Numbered from the stretch's first letter, positions 19,429 to 27,936 are shown. The stretch: 64,000 bases of DNA from Gloeocapsopsis sp. IPPAS B-1203 (GCF_002749975.1 NZ_PEIG01000009.1:186001-250000), one strand, 5' to 3'. A program made the numbers and translations. Notes: generated by a model from the letters alone, not told the origin.

Positions 19429-20144
19429 ATGTCAGTTCACTATTCTCCTGAACTACAAATAGAGAATCAGCTGCTTGCAGCCCTACCAACTGAAGATTAT
19501 CAACGCCTGCTTCCTGAGATGGAAACAGTTAGTTTGCCACAAAGCCAAATTCTCTGGAATGCAGAAGAAGTGATTGAGTATGTGTATTTTCCCAATCGGG
19601 CATTAATTTCTTTAGTCACCATCATGGAAAGTGGTGAGATAGTCGAAGTAGGTATAGTTGGTAGGGAAGGTATGACAGGTCTTACGGTATGTTGGGGAGG
19701 GGACACTACTACGCTACAGGCGATCGTCCAAATTCCTGGATCTGCCATCAGGATGAGTGCAAAGTTTTTAAAACTGAGTTTGACCGAGGCAGCGCACTGC
19801 AAAGTTTACTGTTACGCTATACACAAGCACTGTTTACTCACACCGCACATACAGCAGCTTGTAACCGTCTGCATACAATCGAGGCTCGATTTGCTCGTTG
19901 GCTACTTATAGTCCAAGACCGCGTACAATCAAATGAGCTACCTCTGACTCAAGAATTTCTCTCTCATATGCTTGGCACACGCCGTTCTGGTGTTACAGAG
20001 GCTGCTAGTAAGTTTAGCAAAGCAGGAATAATCCGCTACAGCCGAGGAAAAATTACTATTCTCGATCGAGAAGCCTTAGAGTCAACTTCTTGCGAGTGCT
20101 ATCAAACAGTTAAAAAAGAGTTTACCCGTTTGCTAAAAAACTAA
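19429..20144 (+). pseudogene. Crp/Fnr-family regulator broken by a single-base frameshift
   Basis: The first part, from ATG 19429, reads as a cyclic-nucleotide-binding-like domain (ILWNAEEVIEYVYFPNRAL, GIVGREGMTGL) up to MSAK. The homology then continues in another frame as KVFKTEFDRGSALQSLLLRY and a DNA-binding domain (RLHTIEARFARWLL, LTQEFLSHMLGTRRSGVTEA). The frames switch at the A-run 19761-19763, where one missing A explains everything. Without it the protein would be about 238 residues. Unrepaired, the protein ends at 19911 without its helix-turn-helix. A sequencing error in the A-run is as likely as a true mutation. Confidence 0.88.
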
Positions 20145-20339
20145 ACGCGGTTAGGTAGGCTGCAAACAATTTGATTAAACTTAGTATTTATGCCCGAAAC
20201 CGTACGGAACAATTGGGTGAACATATCTATGCTTTATTTAGTAAATCGTCAAATCCTGTGTAGTGGCTTTGAGGATTTTTTTAAATTCCACCCGACTTAG
20301 TAATTACTAAGGATTTGCTTAAACGCACAAGGAATGTAG

Positions 20340-20480
20340 ATGAATAATTTCAACACTGCTGTTATCATCTCTGATCCTACAACTAAGACAATGATAAATC
20401 TGTGGGGTAATAGTTGGCAGAAACTTACTCCAATACAACAGCAATTGGTAAGCCAAATTCTAACTGATATAAATAAGTGA
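20340..20480 (+). CDS. Possible 46-residue small protein
   Basis: An ATG frame preceded by AAGGA at a fair distance (8 bases). The peptide has a globular-looking composition (TMINLWGNSWQKLTPIQQQ, then VSQILTDINK), with no signal or membrane segment. It lies in a 400-bp gap between the Crp/Fnr remnant and pyrFE. No family recognised; coding status rests only on composition and the ribosome binding site. Confidence 0.35.
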   Translation: MNNFNTAVIISDPTTKTMINLWGNSWQKLTPIQQQLVSQILTDINK

Positions 20481-20540
20481 ATTAGCTTATTTGTTTGACT
20501 CAAAATGATTAAAGTATATTCTAAACATAAATTTCGTTTG

Positions 20541-21974
20541 CTAACAACTTTCTTCAAAAGCTTTTAATTGTTCGTCATTAATTCTACCAGCTTTATATAA
20601 TGTTTCTGTAATTTCTGAAAGCGTCAATACAGAGTGTGCGCGATAACCATTTTGATGCAATCGATCTTTTACTCCCTGTTCGTGATCTATAAATACAACA
20701 ATATCTTCTACATTTAAGCCTGCTGATTCAAGTTTTGCAGATCCTTCCATTGCACTTTTGCCACTAATTAAAATATCATCAACGACAACAACCGTTTCCC
20801 CAGGATGAAACAGTCCCTCAATTAAGCGTCGAGTACCATGCGCTTTCACTTCTTTGCGTGGAAAGATCATTGGACGATTGAGATGCAAAGCTAAACCAGT
20901 AGCAGTAGGTAATGAACCGTAAGGAATTCCTGCGATTCTATCAAAGTTTAGATACTTAAGAATATCAGCGTATGCTAAAAGAATTTGATGAAAAATTTGG
21001 GGATTAGAAATGATTTTGCGCAAGTCTATATAGTAAGAAAATGTTGCTCCAGAAGCTTGAACAAAATCACCAAACAAAATACATTCAATGTCATAAAGTT
21101 GTAGAATTAAATCAAAATGAGGATGTTTCTCAAGTAAACAAACATCTGGCAACCAAACAGAGCAATTAGAGTCTTCTTGACTACTTTTTGTACGAATTTG
21201 ATTAACTTTTTGCCGAAGTGAATAAATTTCTTTGGCTGGATTATCTTGACTTAAAATATCTTGAGGCACAGGAACTAATAAACCATTACCGTTTGCATTT
21301 AAACCAGCAGTTAAAAGCTGGTTAATATTACCTTCTTCTCCCCAAATGCTGCGTGCCAATATCAGTCTTTCAGGGGCGATCGCCCTCACATGTTTAATAA
21401 CTTCAGGACTTGTCGTTCCTACTTCAAAACCAAGTTGTTCTGGAGTTCCCCACGTTTTTGCTTCTTTCGTTAAATGCAAGTAAAAAGGCGTTTCGCTTTG
21501 AGGATATTGTTGTAAGGCGATCGCACCAGGATTAGAAGTACAACACAAGACAAATACAGCTTTATCAGGATGAACTAAAAACGAGGCTGCATGATCTTGT
21601 CCTGCGTAACCATTAATTGTCACTGCATCAACTTGCCAGTTTTGAAAAATAGTTCGCGCAAAGGTTGTACTTGTATTTAAGTCACTATGTTTAGCATCTA
21701 AAATGATAGGGATATCGCTAGGAATTGCTGCTAAAGTCCGCTCTAAAAGTTCTAAGCCTCGGCTACCTAAAGCTTCATAGAAACCAAGTGTCGGTTTGTA
21801 GGCACAGACTAAATTAGCTGTTTCAACAATGAGAAATTGCAGCCATGTCCATAAGTCTTCAATGATATCTCCAGTTTTATGCTGAGGCATCATTTCTGGA
21901 TTAGGATCGAGTCCTAAAAATAGCAAGCTATCATTCTGCGCGATCGCTGTATTCAATTTATCAAAAAAGGTCAT
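20541..21974 (-). CDS. pyrF: Bifunctional OMP decarboxylase / orotate phosphoribosyltransferase
   Basis: A 477-residue fusion. The N-terminal half (to about 270) is orotidine-5'-phosphate decarboxylase of the long class, with FLGLDPNPEMMP, ILDAKHSDLNTS (catalytic D-K-x-x-D) and ILARSIWGEEG. The C-terminal half is orotate phosphoribosyltransferase, with PRKEVKAHGTRRLIEG and the PRPP loop ETVVVVDDILISGKS. It performs the last two steps of UMP synthesis. The PyrF-PyrE order in one chain is seen in cyanobacteria. ATG at 21974. Single gene. Confidence 0.93.
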   Translation of the reverse strand: MTFFDKLNTAIAQNDSLLFLGLDPNPEMMPQHKTGDIIEDLWTWLQFLIVETANLVCAYKPTLGFYEALGSRGLELLERTLAAIPSDIPIILDAKHSDLNTSTTFARTIFQNWQVDAVTINGYAGQDHAASFLVHPDKAVFVLCCTSNPGAIALQQYPQSETPFYLHLTKEAKTWGTPEQLGFEVGTTSPEVIKHVRAIAPERLILARSIWGEEGNINQLLTAGLNANGNGLLVPVPQDILSQDNPAKEIYSLRQKVNQIRTKSSQEDSNCSVWLPDVCLLEKHPHFDLILQLYDIECILFGDFVQASGATFSYYIDLRKIISNPQIFHQILLAYADILKYLNFDRIAGIPYGSLPTATGLALHLNRPMIFPRKEVKAHGTRRLIEGLFHPGETVVVVDDILISGKSAMEGSAKLESAGLNVEDIVVFIDHEQGVKDRLHQNGYRAHSVLTLSEITETLYKAGRINDEQLKAFEESC

Positions 21975-22200
21975 AGCTACTTTCTCAAATAGTCATTGGG
22001 GTAAGTTAGGGTAGCGATCGCCTAAAAGAGATCCTCATTTATCTCAGATTCTGCAATTGCTTAAGTAACTAAAGTTTAGAATAGCAGTACAATGCAACAA
22101 TAAATTTACAACTCTTAAAGAAATGCCTTTCTGTAGCTTTAGAACAGCCAGATTGCTAAGTAGTATTCTGTAAGGTTGTCATTCTTTAAAATCAAGCGTA

Positions 22201-22320
22201 ATGGCAAAGATATCTAATGAAGTAATCGCCCGATTAGAAGCTGATATCCGCAACAGCCCTTTAGCTGCATATCGATTGGGCAAGGCAAAACAATCAACTA
22301 AGTCCATCAATCAAGAATAG
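22201..22320 (+). CDS. Possible 39-residue small protein
   Basis: The frame encodes a charged helical peptide beginning MAKISNEVIARLEADIRNSP. No good ribosome binding site is visible. It lies beside the decayed toxin-antitoxin pair and could itself be a remnant, for instance the head of an antitoxin-like gene. Low support. Confidence 0.3.
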   Translation: MAKISNEVIARLEADIRNSPLAAYRLGKAKQSTKSINQE

Positions 22321-22362
22321 GGGAGCGATCGCATTTTTTGGTTCACTGAAAAGCGAGTATCT

Positions 22363-22769
22363 TTAGCTAGCTGACTGCAACAAGCGTACAAAACCCTCCT
22401 GCTCAAAGTGTCGGTCAATAGTTAGAGCTTCAGTAATTCCATGTTGGCGCATCAACACAAAGCTAACTGCATCACTCAAAGAATAAGTCTTATCTTGTCT
22501 CACCATCAACAACTTAACTGCTGCTCGATGTCAAGACTCGTCAACTCAAACAGTTTCTATATCGGGGCTGTCTAACAGATCGACCACAAAGGCAAGACCG
22601 ATGAACTAGAGAAACGCCTCGCATTTGCTAGTGCAGCATACTCAGCAATGACATAGCTGTGAGTCTAGCGATCGGTAGCTTTCTTGTACGCAGCAATAGC
22701 TTGTGTATGAAGAGGTTCAGTTTGATAGTGCAGACAAAGCAATCCCGAAGTATCGAGGACATTACTCAT
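22363..22769 (-). pseudogene. Decayed PIN-domain (VapC-like) toxin
   Basis: On the minus strand the frame starts MSNVLDTSGLLCLHY, with the first PIN aspartate, and runs 34 codons to a TAG. Homology continues past it (THSYVIAEYAALANARR), then changes frame, passes two TGA stops, and resumes as TYSLSDAVSFVLMRQHGI and ALTIDRHFEQEGFVRLL, the normal C-terminus. At least one frame change and three stops are present, too many for sequencing error. The ATG overlaps the antitoxin's ancestral stop at 22762-22769, as in vapBC operons. Confidence 0.85.
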
Positions 22770-23047
22770 CCTCATAGGTGTTCGTATACTCCCTAGCTAA
22801 GTCTGCATCAATCTTTCGTTATCTAAACTCGTTGCTTTGTCAAGACTAAGTGCCCCGAAGTGACGCTCGAACCTTGCTCGTGCTACCTCCCAATCGGCTT
22901 CAACCACAAGCAAATCGGATATTTGAGAAAACCTCTGCTCTATCAATCTGGCAGCTAAACACTCTGGAGCAATACCAATCGCTGCTGCCTGCTGCTGAAT
23001 AGCCACAAAAACCTGCTCACTTATTTCCAAGTTAGAGTTTGGCTCAT
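22762..23047 (-). pseudogene. Decayed antitoxin of the VapBC-like pair
   Basis: The core LEISEQVFVAIQQQAAAIGI and the tail ARFERHFGALS are typical of cyanobacterial antitoxins paired with PIN toxins. Both ends are out of frame: the ancestral start at 23047 (MSQTL) runs into a stop after eight codons, and the family tail IDADLAREYTNTYEDE is found in a different frame before a TAA at 22762. A longer open frame to 23162 exists but its N-terminus does not look conserved. With its partner gene also broken, the module is almost surely dead. Confidence 0.75.
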
Positions 23048-23184
23048 GAAAGTGCTGCAAGATGCTCCAAAAGTTTGATTGCCTCTTTACTGAAATCCTT
23101 AGCAATTTAGGCAAAGATACTTCTATTAGAGCTACGCATATAGCCCACATATAGAGTCTCAAAGGCTATCTGCGTAAGATTCCT

Positions 23185-23640
23185 TTAGGGAAGTTGCTCA
23201 GAAGACTCAGAAGACTCACTAGGAGTAGACATCGGTGGAGGAGGAGCATCAAACTGAGAGTTGAGACAAATGGGTGAATCGGGAGGATAACAGGTAGTAA
23301 GTCCGTCAGCACCAGGGGTAGGAACTTTCTCTCTACCTCCCTCAGAACTACTGAAGTTGGTATTGCTGGTGGTAGATGCGGACGTTGAGGACTGAGGCGA
23401 ACCAGAGGCAACACTCCCGCCACCCCGAGGCGTCACCCCTACCTGAGTTCCACACAAACTTTCAAGCTGCAAAATGCTACCATCAGCCGTTTCCATGTAA
23501 CAGTACAATGTATCTCGCTCGGCATTAGAAACGAGGGGATAGGGATAAATCGTCTGTGCAGCGAGAGGGCGTACTGCTAAGATTTCCGTTGTTAACGGCA
23601 CGAAGGCAGTTGCAGTTACCAGAAAAAGGTATTTCAACAT
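23185..23640 (-). CDS. Secreted low-complexity protein of unknown function (151 aa)
   Basis: A clear signal peptide (MLKYLFLVTATAFVPLTTEI, with a likely cut after PLAAQ near residue 29) precedes a cysteine-containing segment (DTLYCYMETADGSILQLESLC). From about residue 73 the chain is Ser/Thr/Gly-rich, then has CYPPDSPIC and ends in a Ser/Glu-rich tail. The four cysteines could form two disulphides in the periplasm. No family recognised. It lies in the accessory stretch. Confidence 0.65.
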   Translation of the reverse strand: MLKYLFLVTATAFVPLTTEILAVRPLAAQTIYPYPLVSNAERDTLYCYMETADGSILQLESLCGTQVGVTPRGGGSVASGSPQSSTSASTTSNTNFSSSEGGREKVPTPGADGLTTCYPPDSPICLNSQFDAPPPPMSTPSESSESSEQLP

Positions 23641-23828
23641 GCTAGAAGCCGTCTTTTATATAGGTTTTCAGTTGCGGCGATCAGCGATATAGAGGCGAGT
23701 CTGGTGCTTTTAATCTGTATCCGGCTTCGTCAAGCAGACTAACGTCTCTACTCCACCTGCAACCTGAAACTCTTCTAAAGTAAGGGACGTCACAGTAGGC
23801 AGATTGCAGGCAGTGCGAGCTTTGGGTC

Positions 23829-24326
23829 TTATTCGTACTCAACTCGGAGGTGAGCGTCGTCTAAGCGGAGTGTCAAGGCGTTCGATGTAGTCCGTGCTTG
23901 CACCCAGATTTGATAATTCCCAGCTGGGAGGAACGCCGAGCGGCTAATTGCATGGCTTTCCCAAGACCCAGAACCTTCGTTGTTAGAGTCAGAACTGTCG
24001 AAGGCAAAGTCTGTTCCTACAGCAGGCTGAAATTCATTGATGGTAGCGCTACCAACCTGACGATAAACAACGCGCGCCGTACACCAACCACTTGCACCGT
24101 AGCAGGCTGACTCCGCGGAGAAGGTAACTTTCACCAGTCGTCCGCCAGCCGGAATGAAAGCATTGACAATATTCGGGTTCCACCATATCCAGTTAGTTCC
24201 GGAGAAAATTCGAGCATCAGAGAAGAGACTGACGTAAGTCACAGCCTGTGCCGAGGAGATCGAAGCTACAACTGTGGTTAATGCTGCTAAAGTACCAATT
24301 ACTATTTGCTTAGTTTGCCTAATCAT
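23829..24326 (-). CDS. Secreted beta-sandwich-like protein of unknown function (165 aa)
   Basis: Signal peptide of about 28 residues ending ASISSAQA, followed by a Trp/Tyr/Val-rich mature part. ARVVYRQVGSATINEF, LPAGNYQIWVQARTTSNAL and LRLDDAHLRVEYE give the strand pattern of a small extracellular beta-sandwich. Two cysteines (about residues 75 and 82) may pair. Same strand as the previous secreted protein, 188 bp upstream of it. Family not recognised. Between the two genes an open minus-strand segment (VTSLTLEEFQVAGGVETLVC, stop at 23710) has no start and may be a gene remnant. Confidence 0.65.
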   Translation of the reverse strand: MIRQTKQIVIGTLAALTTVVASISSAQAVTYVSLFSDARIFSGTNWIWWNPNIVNAFIPAGGRLVKVTFSAESACYGASGWCTARVVYRQVGSATINEFQPAVGTDFAFDSSDSNNEGSGSWESHAISRSAFLPAGNYQIWVQARTTSNALTLRLDDAHLRVEYE

Positions 24327-24841
24327 TAGTATTGTCCTGATTTTTAAAATTGGAGAGTCACTAACTCAGGCGTGTCTGCAAACTACAAAATCATTGATTT
24401 TGAACTTGTGAATACTACCTCAAGGCTAAGTTTTTCCAGCAAAATGTCAGTTTTTGTAAAAAAAAACTTCACAAATATTGACTTTGCAAACACCCCTAAA
24501 TTCAAAACTAAAGCAATTGTAAGGAAAATATTCAAACAATTCAGTAAGAAAAAGATAGCTACATACTTAACAAATTTTTAAATCAATTTTTATATATAAT
24601 AAAAATTTCAAAGGTTCTTTTGAGGAGTAAATATATTTTTATTGAAGTTAGTTTTGTTAAACTTTACTCTAGTTTTATCTAGTAGCTTTATATATTTTGA
24701 AGTTTTGTAATTGAACTTAAGAGTGTAATTATAAATAAACTATTAAATATACTAACAAAAAACTGGAAAAAGTAAGTGTAAAATTGTTGCTTAATCTAAA
24801 GAAAGTAAGATTGTAGGTGAGGCTGCTGAGGAGAGATTGTG
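24327..24841. other. Very AT-rich spacer of about 515 bp
   Basis: Between divergent genes. Much more AT-rich than its surroundings, with many A and T runs, and no HIP1 site. A 69-codon plus-strand frame at 24372-24581 is Lys/Phe/Asn-rich and is what such composition gives by chance. I see no inverted repeat or transposase remnant. It probably contains both promoters and may be a relic of inserted DNA. Confidence 0.5.
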
Positions 24842-26242
24842 ATGTCCTCTAATGACTTTATTTCTTTAATCGGTCAAATTCTTGAACCTAACTGCCTCAC
24901 TTCCCTGCAAGCAGCGGTGTTACAGGGTACTTGGGAGGGGAAAAGCTACTCTAAAATCGCCCTAGAAACTGATCGCGATCCCGATTATCTCAAGCAGGTA
25001 GGGCAAAAACTCTGGCAACTGCTTTCCCAAGCACTAGGACGCAAAGTAACGAAACTCAATCTGCGTGCGTCACTCCAACGATATGCGAGTCAAGCCACTA
25101 TTGTTCGTCAGCCTGCTCAAGTAACTCAAGAGGTTACTCTGACATCAGACTTGATCGCAGTAGAAACAATAACTCATACCTCGTGCGATCGCTGTCAAAT
25201 CCCCCTCACTCCCTGGCAAGATTGGAGAGAGTTAATTGATGTCTCTCGCTTTTATGGACGAGGTAGGGAACTAGCCACACTCAGACAATGGATTCACAAG
25301 GATCGCTGCCGTTTAGTTGCCATACTGGGTATGGGTGGTATGGGTAAAACTGCTCTTGCCGCAAAGCTAGCCCAAGTGGTGCAATTAAACTTCGAGTATC
25401 TAATTTGGCATTCCTTACGCAATGCACCTTTTCTATCAGATCTGCTCTGTGATGTCATTCTATTTCTATCAGAGCGACAAGAAAATCTTCCCACAGCTCC
25501 AGAAAAGCAACTCTCTTTTCTAATAAATTACCTGCGACGAAACCGTTGTTTACTGATACTTGATAACGTCGAAGCTCTTTTGTGCAGCGGTGAATTAGGG
25601 GAATACCGACATGGTTATGAAGACTACCATCACCTGCTACGTCGCATAGCTGACGAACAACATCAAAGTTGCGTCATGCTTACAAGCCGCGAACCACCCA
25701 TTGGGTTATCTGCTAGAGAGGGTAAAGACTTACCAGTGAGAATTATGCAGTTGCAAGGAGTGCAGCCACTAGAAGCACAGGCTATTCTCCATAGTAAAGG
25801 ACTAATGACAACAGAAGCGGAGTGCCAAGCACTAATCGAACAATACGGGGGTAATCCTTTAGCTTTAAAGATTATTGGTAGTGCGATCGCCTTTTTATGG
25901 GATGGCAATGTCTCTCTATTTCTTTCCCAAGGTACACTCATCTGTGAAGATATTCAGCAACTGTTAGATCAGCACTTTGAGCGCCTCTCACTTCTAGAAA
26001 AGCAGGTGATGTGTTGGTTGGCGAGCGCGCAAAAAGAAGTATCACTAACACAACTACAGGCTGACATTGTGCCAACGATCTCCCATAATGAGTTACATAG
26101 AGTCTTGGAATCCCTGCAAAGACGTTCGTTAATCGAAACTCACTCTGGTTACTTCACCCAAAAACCTGTAGTTATGAAGTATGTAGCAGAGCAACTCATC
26201 GCTCAATTTTATTCTGAAATTTCAAGTAAAATTACTATATGA
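24842..26242 (+). CDS. NB-ARC STAND ATPase without C-terminal sensor repeats
   Basis: About 466 residues. An N-terminal helical domain (1-90, with LTSLQAAVLQGTWEGKSYSK) is the type found before NB-ARC in many cyanobacterial proteins. Then comes FYGRGRELATLRQWI and the NB-ARC domain: Walker A GMGGMGKTALA, Walker B LLILDNVE, sensor region VMLTSREPP, and the GNPLALKIIG motif (GLPL in plant R proteins). A winged-helix follows and the protein stops. Related proteins normally continue into WD40 or TPR repeats. GAGGAGAG upstream supports ATG 24842; a GTG at 24839 is also possible. Its stop overlaps the next start (ATGA). Confidence 0.85.
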   Translation: MSSNDFISLIGQILEPNCLTSLQAAVLQGTWEGKSYSKIALETDRDPDYLKQVGQKLWQLLSQALGRKVTKLNLRASLQRYASQATIVRQPAQVTQEVTLTSDLIAVETITHTSCDRCQIPLTPWQDWRELIDVSRFYGRGRELATLRQWIHKDRCRLVAILGMGGMGKTALAAKLAQVVQLNFEYLIWHSLRNAPFLSDLLCDVILFLSERQENLPTAPEKQLSFLINYLRRNRCLLILDNVEALLCSGELGEYRHGYEDYHHLLRRIADEQHQSCVMLTSREPPIGLSAREGKDLPVRIMQLQGVQPLEAQAILHSKGLMTTEAECQALIEQYGGNPLALKIIGSAIAFLWDGNVSLFLSQGTLICEDIQQLLDQHFERLSLLEKQVMCWLASAQKEVSLTQLQADIVPTISHNELHRVLESLQRRSLIETHSGYFTQKPVVMKYVAEQLIAQFYSEISSKITI

Positions 26243-26922
26243 AAAAGCTAATTGTCATTACAGGTGTCACTCGCGGTTTAGGACTGGCAATGACTGAAGC
26301 ATTTATTCAAGCAGGACAGACTGTTATTGCTTGTGCGCGTTCAGAAACTGCAATAAAAACACTCCGTCAACGATTTAGTTCACCTCACGATTTTACTGTT
26401 GTTGATGTTGCAGAGGATCAACAAGTTGCAAACTGGGCAAAACGCATACTTGCACAATACGAACCACCCGATTTATTACTAAACAATGCAGGTGTCATTA
26501 ATCAATTAGCACCATTATGGAAAGTACCTGCTGATGAATTTAATCGTTTGATCAATGTCAATATTATTGGCGTGACGAACGTCATTCGTCATTTTGTACC
26601 AGCAATGATTCAGAGAAATCAAGGCATTATCGTTAATTTTAGTTCAGGTTGGGGACGCTCAACTTCACCGGAAGTTGCACCCTACTGTGCTTCTAAGTGG
26701 GCAATTGAGGGATTAACGCGATCGCTTGCGCAAGAACTTCCTAATGGTATGGCAGCAATTCCCCTCAATCCAGGGATTATTCACACTGATATGCTGGAAA
26801 TCTGTTTTGGAGAAGCAGCTGCTGACTATACACCTCTACAAGAATGGAGTCGTCAAGCTGTGCCTTTTTTGTTACAACTGAGTCCGCGACACAATGGTTC
26901 TCCGTTAACAGTTCCTCAATAA
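26239..26922 (+). CDS. Short-chain dehydrogenase/reductase
   Basis: A 227-residue classical SDR. The cofactor motif is TGVTRGLGLAM near the N-terminus, then LLNNAGV, the catalytic Ser in INFSSGWG-like context (NFSSGWG), and YCASKWA with the Tyr-x-x-x-Lys pair. It is intact and likely uses NAD(P)H; substrate unknown. Its ATG overlaps the NB-ARC stop by 4 bp, so the two are translationally coupled here, an odd pairing that may be recent. Confidence 0.9.
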   Translation: MKKLIVITGVTRGLGLAMTEAFIQAGQTVIACARSETAIKTLRQRFSSPHDFTVVDVAEDQQVANWAKRILAQYEPPDLLLNNAGVINQLAPLWKVPADEFNRLINVNIIGVTNVIRHFVPAMIQRNQGIIVNFSSGWGRSTSPEVAPYCASKWAIEGLTRSLAQELPNGMAAIPLNPGIIHTDMLEICFGEAAADYTPLQEWSRQAVPFLLQLSPRHNGSPLTVPQ

Positions 26923-27004
26923 GAGCTTACGTTGCAGATAACCTCTACGCTGGAAAAGCGATCGCTTTTCCTCGAAAAGTAGGTTCTGGAACTGGTTGAC
27001 GAGA

Positions 27005-27358
27005 TTAACTTTCATCGTCAATCTCCTTTTGGGGCAGCAACGGTAGTACGAACTCCAAAAGTTCAGGGATGTTAGACTGAGTGACTTCCCAAGTCAAATC
27101 TAGATCGACTTTATTATAATCATGCACTAATTTATCGCGCATTCCTGCAATTTGCTTCCACGGAATTTCTGGATAGTTTTGTCGAAATTCTGAGGACAGC
27201 CGTTTAACTATTTCTCCTGTGACGGTAATTTCGTAAAGAACGGCGAGATGTGTTCGCTTATCTGACACAAATGATGTTTTGCTCATTCCTTGAATGAGTT
27301 CAATGATCGTGCTACAGGTGTTAGCAATATCAAGCAGGTAGGTTGGATCTCGATTCAT
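27005..27358 (-). CDS. hepT: HepT-family toxin (DUF86)
   Basis: 117 residues, helical throughout. The R-x4-H-x-Y RNase motif is present as RDKLVHDY near residue 84. HepT proteins are HEPN RNases whose activity is blocked when the cognate MntA attaches AMP to the tyrosine of this motif. The start ATG 27358 lies inside the mntA gene, giving a 29-bp overlap in operon order mntA-hepT. All key residues are intact, so the pair is probably functional. Confidence 0.88.
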   Translation of the reverse strand: MNRDPTYLLDIANTCSTIIELIQGMSKTSFVSDKRTHLAVLYEITVTGEIVKRLSSEFRQNYPEIPWKQIAGMRDKLVHDYNKVDLDLTWEVTQSNIPELLEFVLPLLPQKEIDDES

Positions 27359-27686
27359 AGACGACTTTGGCTGTATTCAGAATTTCTTTACGGCGAATCC
27401 AGTTAGGGCTATCTTCGACTGATTTTTTAGTCAATAAATCTACTTTTCTATGACATAAGTCTTCTAACTCGTACTGCATATCGACGAGATCTAAAAGGCT
27501 GATTTTGGCATCGGGTTGGAAGGCAACCAGAATATCAATGTCGCTGTCTGCATGAAAATCATCCCGTAGAATAGAGCCAAAAAGCGCAAGTTCATTGATA
27601 TGCCGACGTTGGCAAAATTCAGCAAGTTGTTCTGAGGTAATTGCAAGTCGTAATTGAAGCATGGAAGTCAGTTGAATTGTATGCAT
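27330..27686 (-). CDS. mntA: MntA-family antitoxin nucleotidyltransferase
   Basis: About 118 residues of the minimal nucleotidyltransferase fold. The signature GS-x-D-x-D is present as FGSILRDDFHADSDIDILV, with Asp ligands for metal and nucleotide. Ribosome binding site GGAGG lies about 8 bases before ATG 27686; a GTG three bases earlier is less likely. The known role in this family is AMPylation of the partner HepT, which silences it. An alternative minimal family (KNTase-like pairs) cannot be excluded without comparison. Confidence 0.88.
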   Translation of the reverse strand: MHTIQLTSMLQLRLAITSEQLAEFCQRRHINELALFGSILRDDFHADSDIDILVAFQPDAKISLLDLVDMQYELEDLCHRKVDLLTKKSVEDSPNWIRRKEILNTAKVVYESRSNLPA

Positions 27687-27779
27687 CACTAATTTCCTCC
27701 ACTATCTCTACCCATACAGTATTTAATAGACCTCCTGCGTGAATGCGATCTCGTATAAATTCGCTGTTCTATATAAACA

Positions 27780-27870
27780 AAGTCCACGGAGGTGGACTTA
27801 CCCATAAAAATCTTGTTTTAGTGTACGAAGGTACACTTTGCTTGGATAGCCCTGACTTTAGTTGTAGGGC
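27780..27870. repeat. Cluster of three hairpins, with AGTCCAC palindrome
   Basis: Hairpin 1: AGTCCAC-ggag-GTGGACT (27781-27798). Hairpin 2: AGTGTAC-gaag-GTACACT (27820-27837). Hairpin 3: GCCCT ... AGGGC (27849-27870). Hairpin 1 recurs at 30840 and 46805 in the window, so it is a dispersed element. Confidence 0.7.
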
Positions 27871-27936
27871 ATCTGTGATTCATACAAGAAGTCTAATGTT
27901 ATACAAGCACTGCCTCAACCAATAACCTAAGCACAA

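Noticed and set aside
20297-20557. 86-codon minus-strand frame overlapping the pyrFE end
   Set aside because: Opposes the better 46-codon plus-strand frame; composition is hydrophobic and cysteine-rich as in antisense frames.
24372-24581. 69-codon plus-strand frame
   Set aside because: Composition (Lys, Phe, Asn, Ser) is what an AT-rich spacer yields; no ribosome binding site.
27743-27925. 60-codon plus-strand frame
   Set aside because: It runs over three hairpin repeats, so coding is unlikely.
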